Positions 1 through 6,123 of a stretch of DNA of 64,000 nt are shown piece by piece (within the stretch, counting starts at the first letter, position 1; every line of letters starts with the position of its first letter). The position numbers and the translations under genes are program-made. The notes below the pieces were generated by a model. That model was not told where the DNA came from, made no database searches, and was given only the letters and a program-made list of their open reading frames with translations. Source of the DNA: CAZHWR01 sp964536085 (GTDB lineage Bacteria > Bacillota > Clostridia > Oscillospirales > Ruminococcaceae); NCBI GenBank assembly GCA_964536085.1, contig CAZHWR010000002.1, forward strand, positions 1-64,000. The letters are read 5' to 3'.

Positions 1-2
1 TC

Positions 3-325
3 CGAGATTTATGTAAATGGAAAGGCGTAGAAATCATTGAAGGACATATGATGCCGGATCATATAGTATTCCGCCTAAAACAAGTATATCAGCATTTATG
101 GGATATCTCAAAGGAAAGAGTGCGATGATGATTTTTGAGAGACATGCAAATTTGAAATACAAGTTTGGGAATAGAAACTTTTGGTCAACAGGATACTATG
201 TTAGCACAGTAGGCATCAATACTGCAACTGTGCAAAAATATATTCGGGAACAAGATAAACAAGATCAGATAGAAGATAGTTTGAGCCGCAAAGAATATGC
301 AGACCCTTTCAAGGGTAGCAAGTAG
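3..325 (+). pseudogene. tnpA: IS200-family Y1 transposase remnant, 5'-truncated and frameshifted
   Basis: Two frames together read as the C-terminal two thirds of an IS200/IS605-type TnpA. The frame from base 3 gives CKWKGVEIIEGHMMPDHI; the frame from about 77 gives PPKTSISAFMGYLKGKSA and runs to the stop at 325. In intact relatives DHI is followed by HMLVSIPPK, so the switch of frame looks like a net deletion of about 13 bases that removed the second histidine of the HUH metal-binding motif. The tyrosine helix survives (KYIREQ, Tyr followed four residues later by Gln). With the frame broken and one HUH histidine gone, the product cannot be active. The 5' end lies outside the window. Family assignment is from remembered family consensus. 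Confidence 0.85.
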
Positions 326-353
326 TCGTACCACTGTGGCTTGAAGAAGTTAA

Positions 354-378
354 AGCCAGCGTCATTTAGACGCTGGCT
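354..378 (+). terminator. Hairpin after tnpA remnant
   Basis: Perfect 10-bp stem (AGCCAGCGTC / GACGCTGGCT) with a 5-base loop, followed by TTTTAT, starting 28 bases after the tnpA stop. It fits an intrinsic terminator of the transposase gene, or one of the hairpins found near IS200 ends. Confidence 0.6.
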
Positions 379-440
379 TTTATCAAGGTCTTATAGGCCG
401 CTTTGCATGCCACCCCCTTTTAGGGGTGGTGGTCCTGACT
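379..440 (+). mobile_element. Probable right end of the IS200-type element
   Basis: Contains a 7-bp G/C stem (CCACCCC at 410-416 with GGGGTGG at 423-429, 6-base loop) followed by TGGTCCTGAC. IS200/IS605 elements lack terminal inverted repeats and carry subterminal hairpins of this kind that the Y1 transposase recognises. The position, about 85 bases downstream of the transposase stop, fits the element's right end. The exact cleavage site cannot be read without an empty-site comparison. No tnpB accompanies it. Confidence 0.5.
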
Positions 441-441
441 A

Positions 442-1428
442 TTATTTTTTTAAAGTGCAAATTCCTTTTTTATTGGTTCTGTAGGTCTTTTTACCAATAT
501 TAATGGACTTTTTATTCTTTTGAACGATGCCTTTTTTATTCACAATGTATTTTTTGCCGGCCGCTTTCAACAGCTTATATTTGCCTTTTTTCGGTTTTTG
601 AACAACGCCTTTTTTATTGACAATGTAGGATTTTGATCCTATTTTTATGATTTTGTTCTTTCTCCCTTTTTGGACAACGCCCAGTTTATTTACGATATAA
701 TACTTGGTGCCTATCTTTATAAGCTGTTTTTTGCCGGTTTTAACGTATCCGTTTATAACGGCGTATGTCTTGCCGGAAACGAAAACTAGCTTTGTTCCCG
801 TAACAGCCTTGTTGTTCACATATAATATTGTTTTTCCGTTCACAACCTTTGTACCGCTCCATTTGGCGGTATTGGAGGTAGATGTGTTCGTGTCAGATAC
901 CGTATCCGAAGCGGACGAATCAATCATGCTGAAGGTTTGTCGGTAGGATTTTTCAGCGGTACCGACTGACAGCGTATAATTTCCCTCGATAACCTGATCA
1001 AGCTTGATTGTCAGCTCAAACTGCCCTTGATCGTCAAGGGCTATTTGATCGACATAGCAAACACTGTTTTGCTGAGCGGTCCAGTATTCGATACTGTCTT
1101 TAGTATACGATGGATCCATACAGATTACCGTGACCTCGCTGTTCTTTTCAGTTGGAATATTAATATGAATTTTAACTGCTTTTTGCTCTTCGTTTTTCGC
1201 AACTGTTAATGCGTTTTCGACGCCGCTTTCATTTAATGAGAATAATGCCGTGGATGTGGTGTTTTCGGGAGTTTCGTTTTTTAACGAATTGGATGCTTTA
1301 AGGATTTTTGCGGATTGTGTGTTGTTCGGCGTATTGGGTTGAATAAAATTTGCGAAAGCCCAAACTGTGCTTGCAGCGGCAGCCGCAACCACTAAAGCGC
1401 AAATTGCCGACTTTTTACATAGCTTCAT
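442..1428 (-). CDS. Secreted protein with C-terminal Lys-rich NKKG repeats
   Basis: 328 residues. An N-terminal signal peptide is visible (basic MKLCKK, then an Ala/Val-rich core ending near residue 26). Residues about 40-175 look like an extracellular beta-rich domain that I do not recognise. A Ser/Thr/Asn-rich linker (about 172-190) leads to a C-terminal array of about six degenerate units sharing a core like IGxKxYIVNKKGVVQK. The spacing and the aromatic/Asn/Gly pattern recall cell-wall or choline-binding repeats, but the strong Lys content differs. The same repeats end the GH32 protein at 59804-64000, so they probably form a common surface or polysaccharide-binding module. It is divergent from the alpha-galactosidase gene. 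No enzymatic motif was seen, and the function is inferred from location only. Confidence 0.8.
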   Translation of the reverse strand: MKLCKKSAICALVVAAAAASTVWAFANFIQPNTPNNTQSAKILKASNSLKNETPENTTSTALFSLNESGVENALTVAKNEEQKAVKIHINIPTEKNSEVTVICMDPSYTKDSIEYWTAQQNSVCYVDQIALDDQGQFELTIKLDQVIEGNYTLSVGTAEKSYRQTFSMIDSSASDTVSDTNTSTSNTAKWSGTKVVNGKTILYVNNKAVTGTKLVFVSGKTYAVINGYVKTGKKQLIKIGTKYYIVNKLGVVQKGRKNKIIKIGSKSYIVNKKGVVQKPKKGKYKLLKAAGKKYIVNKKGIVQKNKKSINIGKKTYRTNKKGICTLKK

Positions 1429-1486
1429 AGCTTCTTTACCTCTTTATTGTTTTTTCAACACACAAACATAATCATTTAATGACTGT

Positions 1487-1515
1487 ATTGTATCATGGGT
1501 ATATCGTATAATCAA
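1487..1515 (-). promoter_or_regulatory. Sigma-A-type promoter for the 442-1428 gene
   Basis: On the minus strand TTGATT (1510-1515) and TACAAT (1487-1492) are separated by 17 bases, about 60 bases upstream of the start codon at 1428. Confidence 0.55.
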
Positions 1516-1532
1516 GGCGCTAATTTGATTTA

Positions 1533-1595
1533 TGCAACATAAATGCAATAATATGCAACAAAAATATAACATTCTGCAACAAAAATATAAATACT
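1533..1595. repeat. Three in-phase 21-bp direct repeats (TGCAAC boxes)
   Basis: TGCAAC begins at 1533, 1554 and 1575, an exact 21-base period. Copies two and three share the 16-mer TGCAACAAAAATATAA; copy one is more diverged. The array begins about 18 bases upstream of the -35 box of the minus-strand promoter at 1487-1515, the place where an activator would sit. The 328-bp divergent intergenic region (1429-1756) otherwise shows only AT-rich sequence; I found no convincing promoter for the plus-strand gene. Confidence 0.6.
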
Positions 1596-1756
1596 CACAA
1601 ATACCGCTTTTAAACTTTGTGGGTTTTACCGATATACAGGATTTCATTAAAATGCTATTATTAGTTTAACACACAAAACATAATCCAGACCGTTTTACCA
1701 TTTCAAATTAGATATGGTGATTTTATGCTGAAAAAACAATGGGAAGGATTATTACA

Positions 1757-4330
1757 ATGAAGATTAAAAACTTTAAAAGGAAATTTGCTTTTTCTTTAGC
1801 AATTATTCTGGTCTTTCAATTGATGTGCCCTTTTTCGGCTGTTGCCGGGGAAGAATTGTCCGATGTGCAGGTGGCTCAGCGGCAAACTCCGATCATGGGA
1901 TGGGCGTCGTGGAACAATTATTGGCAGAATATCAGTGAAGACAAATTCATAGCGCAGATGGACGCTATGGAAGAATACGGTCTTGTCGACGTTGGATATA
2001 CTTATTTTAACGTTGACGACGGATTTCAATATGGCAGAGATGAGCAAACAGGACGTATAAATACCGATTTAAATAAATTTCCAAACGGAATGAAGTTTAT
2101 TGCGGATTATGCTCACAGCAAAGGCATGAATGCCGGTATTTATACCGATGGCGGCTCTGATACGTGCGGGTATTTTTATGACGGCAGAACGGTAGAGGGC
2201 GCCGGCGTTGGGCTTTATGGGCACGACGAAACAGATCTTGAAATGTTTTTGAACGAATGGGGCTATGATTTTATTAAGGTTGACTGGTGCGGCGGACGCT
2301 CGCTTAACCTTGACAAACAGGAACGCTATACCGCTATCAGCGAGGTTATTTCCCGGATCGAGCAGGAAACTCAAAAGGATAAGGTCTTTAACATCTGCTG
2401 CTGGGAGTTTCCCGGGGAATGGGCGATAGATGTTGCTGATTCATGGCGTACCGGCTCTGATATATCAGCTAATTTTAATTCTGTGCTGTATCAGCTCGAT
2501 CAAGTAAAATCTTTGGCAAAATACAACGGACCCGGTCATGTGAACGATCTTGATATGCTTCAGGTAGGCAACGGAATGACATTTCAGGAGGATAAAAGCC
2601 ATTTCAGCATGTGGGCCATGATGTCAACCCCTTTAGTGCTTGGAATGGATGTTACAAAAATATCCGAAGAGACTCTTTCTATAATCAAAAACGAAGAGAT
2701 AATTGCGCTGGATCAGGATCCGGCCTGTGTGCAGGCAACTGTGGCAAAGACAATCGGAAATGTTGAGATATGGCAAAAAGCTTTGGGAACAGCCGATTCG
2801 TCGACAAAAGCCGTAGCAATTTTAAACCGTGGAACGACAGAAAAGGAAGTTGCGGTAAATTGGGCGGATGTGGGACTCAAAAATGTGACTTCTGCGCGCG
2901 ATCTTTGGGCACATCAGGATATTTCGGTAGGGGACGATTACACTGTTACCATACCCGCTCACGGCATTGTTGTTTTAAAAGTCAGCGGAGATAAAATAAC
3001 CGAAAATCCGAATTATTTTGACGAGCCGGATATAACGCAGACTTCCGCTTCCGTAACAGCAACCACTCGTTTGATAAGGACGGAAGAAGGCATCAGCAAG
3101 GTGAATTTTGTAACGGCAGCTTATGACGAAAACGGCGTTATGAAGGCTATGAAATCCGCCACAACCTCTATAACCACGAGTGTAAGGACGGTTACAAGCT
3201 CCATTAAAATTCCAGATACGTTTAAAGGAACATTAAAGGTGTTCTTTTGGAACAGCGATAAAAGTCTTAACAATCCTGTTACTTCGTCGTACACTTATGA
3301 GCTGCCGCTTAAACAAGAGGATAATACGTCGAAGGGTTCTATTGGACCTATCACGGCGAAGGATTTGATTAAAAACGGCGCAGTGTTGGTGGATGTGAGA
3401 ACCGCCCAGGAATATGAAAACGATAAGATTGAGGGAAGCGTTAATCTTCTGTATACCGATGTGCTTACCGAGGCGGAGGAAATGTTCCCGGACAAAGAAA
3501 CGCAGCTCATTGTTTATTGCTCTTCTGCAAAAAGAAGCGCACAGGCTCAGGCGATGCTTGAATATCTGGGATATACCAATGTTTATAACTTAGGAAGCAA
3601 GCAAAATTGGGAAGCGGAGCCTATAGTTACCATAACGGGGCAGGGCAATAAATATAAGTTCGCAAATGACGATATTGACGTCAATTATATTGTCAATCAA
3701 TATGACGAGGTTGAGGTAAAATGCTCTTTCGGGGCGGATTCAACAATTGAAGACGCTGTTTCTTATGAATCGCTGAAAATTCCTGCGGACGCAAAGGGCG
3801 ACTTTGTTGTAAAGGCATATCTTGTTTATAACGGCACGGTGTATGCCCAAACATCTAACACATTTAAGGTGTATTCGCCCGCAGAAGCGCCGGATGTTGA
3901 ACCGTTTGCCTATGCGTCCGACGATATGGATAACTGGATAAGCGCCAGCACCGGATGGGGAAGCATAGGAAAAGACCTGTCGGTAGACGGTAATCCTATC
4001 ACGATTGCGGGGCAAACCTATTCAAAGGGAATAGGCGCTCATGCACCGTCGTTCATCACTGTGAATATACCCGAGGGCGCAAAAAGATTCGTTACCGTTG
4101 CCGGCTGTGATGACGAAGTAAAACCTGAGCAGAACAGATATACGGTTTACAGCGTTTATGTCGACGGCGTTTTGGTTGAAGAAACGCTGAAGATGAATAT
4201 AGGAATGTCATATCTGTTCGATATAGATATTCCCGAAGGGGCAAAAACTATAACGCTTGTCACGGGCGAAACAAACGACTATAGGGATTTTGACCACACC
4301 GACTGGGGTATTGCAGGATTTGTAAAATAA
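1757..4330 (+). CDS. Secreted GH27 alpha-galactosidase with rhodanese and NPCBM domains
   Basis: Start chosen at 1757 (MKIKNFKRK, 857 residues) because GGAAGG lies about 9 bases upstream; an ATG at 1739 would add six residues. Numbering below is from 1739. A signal peptide ends near AVAGEE (about 36-38). GH27 catalytic domain, about 48-330: TPIMGWASWN opening, nucleophile Asp182 in KVDWCGG, acid/base Asp241 in RTGSDI; a beta-sandwich follows to about 415. Residues about 535-628 are a rhodanese-like domain with active loop CSSAKRS (Cys594). Residues about 725-863 are an NPCBM-type carbohydrate-binding domain (GWGSIGKDLSVDG, KGIGAHAPS). The expected reaction is removal of alpha-linked galactose from galactomannans or oligosaccharides outside the cell. 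A rhodanese domain inside an exported glycosidase is unusual. It is followed by a strong terminator. Confidence 0.92.
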   Translation: MKIKNFKRKFAFSLAIILVFQLMCPFSAVAGEELSDVQVAQRQTPIMGWASWNNYWQNISEDKFIAQMDAMEEYGLVDVGYTYFNVDDGFQYGRDEQTGRINTDLNKFPNGMKFIADYAHSKGMNAGIYTDGGSDTCGYFYDGRTVEGAGVGLYGHDETDLEMFLNEWGYDFIKVDWCGGRSLNLDKQERYTAISEVISRIEQETQKDKVFNICCWEFPGEWAIDVADSWRTGSDISANFNSVLYQLDQVKSLAKYNGPGHVNDLDMLQVGNGMTFQEDKSHFSMWAMMSTPLVLGMDVTKISEETLSIIKNEEIIALDQDPACVQATVAKTIGNVEIWQKALGTADSSTKAVAILNRGTTEKEVAVNWADVGLKNVTSARDLWAHQDISVGDDYTVTIPAHGIVVLKVSGDKITENPNYFDEPDITQTSASVTATTRLIRTEEGISKVNFVTAAYDENGVMKAMKSATTSITTSVRTVTSSIKIPDTFKGTLKVFFWNSDKSLNNPVTSSYTYELPLKQEDNTSKGSIGPITAKDLIKNGAVLVDVRTAQEYENDKIEGSVNLLYTDVLTEAEEMFPDKETQLIVYCSSAKRSAQAQAMLEYLGYTNVYNLGSKQNWEAEPIVTITGQGNKYKFANDDIDVNYIVNQYDEVEVKCSFGADSTIEDAVSYESLKIPADAKGDFVVKAYLVYNGTVYAQTSNTFKVYSPAEAPDVEPFAYASDDMDNWISASTGWGSIGKDLSVDGNPITIAGQTYSKGIGAHAPSFITVNIPEGAKRFVTVAGCDDEVKPEQNRYTVYSVYVDGVLVEETLKMNIGMSYLFDIDIPEGAKTITLVTGETNDYRDFDHTDWGIAGFVK

Positions 4331-4378
4331 TCAACGCAGTTTCCGATTTGATTCGGCTTGTTTTAAATTCGATAAATT

Positions 4379-4420
4379 AAAATCCCGTGTAAAGGAATCA
4401 TATCTTTTACACGGGATTTT
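4379..4420. terminator. Intrinsic terminator between convergent genes
   Basis: A stem of at least 13 perfect base pairs (AATCCCGTGTAAA / TTTACACGGGATT) followed by TTTTTT on the plus strand, 49 bases after the alpha-galactosidase stop. It may also stop minus-strand transcription from the 4437-9057 operon. Confidence 0.9.
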
Positions 4421-4436
4421 TTATGCTTTATTCATT

Positions 4437-4808
4437 TTACAGCGGAAGATTTTGGATTCCGAATTTATTCATTATCATCCGCATGCCGTCTGCAATTTCT
4501 TCTTTTGAAAAATTGTTTTCCTCAAGCTCGTCGTCTGAAAATCTGCCCAGCGTTTGATAAAAATCCACTGCAAGCGCAAGCTGGCTTTTGTCGTTTGTGT
4601 CGAGATTTTCGTACAGCAGATTTTCCGCCTCGCAGAACTTTTTCTCGCTTACCAACAGCTTGATTTTGTTATACATAACGTCGGTTATAGTTAACTGCAA
4701 GGGGTTTTCTATTTCATAAGTGATAGAATCCTTGTTGAATATAAATTTTGCTATTATCCGCGACATCATTTCTATCTGCCGCATTATGTAGTCGTCCTGA
4801 AATCCCAT
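4437..4808 (-). CDS. DUF6483-like small protein
   Basis: 123 residues when started at MGFQDDYIM (4808), which has GGAGG seven bases upstream; an ATG at 4832 would add nine residues. It is soluble and mainly helical with no signal peptide. The opening (DDYIMRQIEMMSRIIAKF) and length match the DUF6483 family as I remember it. Function unknown. It is the last gene of a three-gene minus-strand operon after the dehydratase-like protein, whose stop ends just 1 base before this start. Confidence 0.65.
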   Translation of the reverse strand: MGFQDDYIMRQIEMMSRIIAKFIFNKDSITYEIENPLQLTITDVMYNKIKLLVSEKKFCEAENLLYENLDTNDKSQLALAVDFYQTLGRFSDDELEENNFSKEEIADGMRMIMNKFGIQNLPL

Positions 4809-4809
4809 G

Positions 4810-6120
4810 CTAAACCTCCGCGGCTTCGGCAACCGATTGCCTTACGGTTTTTGACTGTTTTTTGGAAGCAGCGGATTGCTTTTCGTTCAGTTTTGCGTTT
4901 GAAAGCATGAGCTTCAATCGGTTTTCCTGATTTATTGCGGTCGCGCTCGGATCGTAATCGACGGCGACGATGTTTGCGTTCGGATATTTGTCTTTAATAA
5001 GCTTCATCTTTCCCTTTGCGATAATGTGATTGGGAAGGCATCCGAACGGCTGGGTACATACGATATTGTTCACGCCCGAATGAATAAGCTCTAGCATCTC
5101 AGCCGTCAACAGCCAGCCTTCGCCCATTTTCGCGCCTTTGCTGATAAATCCGTCGGTCATGCTTTCGAGCTCGCGGAAGGTGGTGGGAGATCGGAAAACG
5201 CCGTGCTGCTCGACTGCCTTTATCATCTTGTTTTGCCAGCGGGTGAAGTATTTAAGCCCTATAGTTCCTATGAGCTTTTTGCCGAGGGCGTTGCCGTAAA
5301 GCGCGTGGTCGGTGACAGTGTTGCGCAGACAGTAAAGGATAAAATCCAAAAGTCCCGAAAGAACGGGCTCCGCGCCTTCTTTTATTAAAAATTCCTCAAG
5401 TCTGCTGTTTCCGAGCGGCGAATATTTCATATAAATTTCCCCAACGATTCCGACGCGCGGCTTTTGTTCGTCAGAGCGCGGTATGGATGCAAAATCATCG
5501 AGGATTTTTTTGTAGTTTTTCTTTACGTGCAAAAACTTGGTGGAGTGAAGCTGACTGCACAGCTCGTTTGTCCAGTAGTCGATTTTTTTCTGTGTTTCGC
5601 CCTTATTCAACTCATACGGCTTGCACTGGTTTGATATCCACATTATCATGTCGCCGTAAATAATTGCGTATAACGACTGGATAATCATTTTAAGGCTCAC
5701 CGAAAAGCCGCTGTTGCTTTCAAGGTTTGAAAAGTTGAGCGATATAACCGGGACATTTCCGTATCCGCTTTGTTTTAAAGCTTTCCGTAAAAGCGATATA
5801 TAGTTGGAAGCGCGGCAGCCGCCGCCCGTTTGGGTTATAAGAAGGGCGGTTTTGTCGGGATCGTATTTTCCGCTTTTCAGGGCGTTTATCATCTGACCGA
5901 TTACCAAAAGCGCAGGGTAGCACATATCGTTATGAACATTTTTCAGTCCTTCTTCTATAATCGGACGACCCTCGGTTTTTAATATCTCTACATTATATCC
6001 CTCGCACTTTAATATCTGTTCGAGCATGGCAAAATGCACAGGAAGCATATTCGGCGCAAGTATGGTGTGCGTTTTAGCCATCTCTTTTGTAAATTCAACG
6101 GGTTTTTCATCAAGGCTCAT
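4810..6120 (-). CDS. 2-hydroxyacyl-CoA dehydratase-like protein (HgdB/YjiL-associated)
   Basis: 436 residues, cytoplasmic. It resembles the C-terminal third of the large acyl-CoA dehydratase activase proteins of Clostridia, i.e. a 2-hydroxyglutaryl-CoA dehydratase subunit D-type fold. Conserved cysteines of the kind that hold a [4Fe-4S] cluster are visible in NDMCYPALL, GGGCRAS and CTQPFGCLPNH. It starts 3 bases after the stop of the 977-residue activase; in many Clostridia the two are one polypeptide of about 1400 residues, so here the protein is split. No substrate can be assigned; the pair is widespread in anaerobes and poorly characterised. Confidence 0.8.
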   Translation of the reverse strand: MSLDEKPVEFTKEMAKTHTILAPNMLPVHFAMLEQILKCEGYNVEILKTEGRPIIEEGLKNVHNDMCYPALLVIGQMINALKSGKYDPDKTALLITQTGGGCRASNYISLLRKALKQSGYGNVPVISLNFSNLESNSGFSVSLKMIIQSLYAIIYGDMIMWISNQCKPYELNKGETQKKIDYWTNELCSQLHSTKFLHVKKNYKKILDDFASIPRSDEQKPRVGIVGEIYMKYSPLGNSRLEEFLIKEGAEPVLSGLLDFILYCLRNTVTDHALYGNALGKKLIGTIGLKYFTRWQNKMIKAVEQHGVFRSPTTFRELESMTDGFISKGAKMGEGWLLTAEMLELIHSGVNNIVCTQPFGCLPNHIIAKGKMKLIKDKYPNANIVAVDYDPSATAINQENRLKLMLSNAKLNEKQSAASKKQSKTVRQSVAEAAEV

Positions 6121-6123
6121 AGG

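Noticed and set aside
1533..1595. Plasmid-type replication iterons
   Set aside because: Period and length fit, but context is a chromosomal divergent promoter with no rep gene or DnaA boxes.
1444..1647. 67-residue minus-strand frame in the divergent promoter region
   Set aside because: Its repeated YFCC segments simply reflect the 21-bp DNA repeats; no ribosome binding site, and it covers the promoter of the neighbouring gene.
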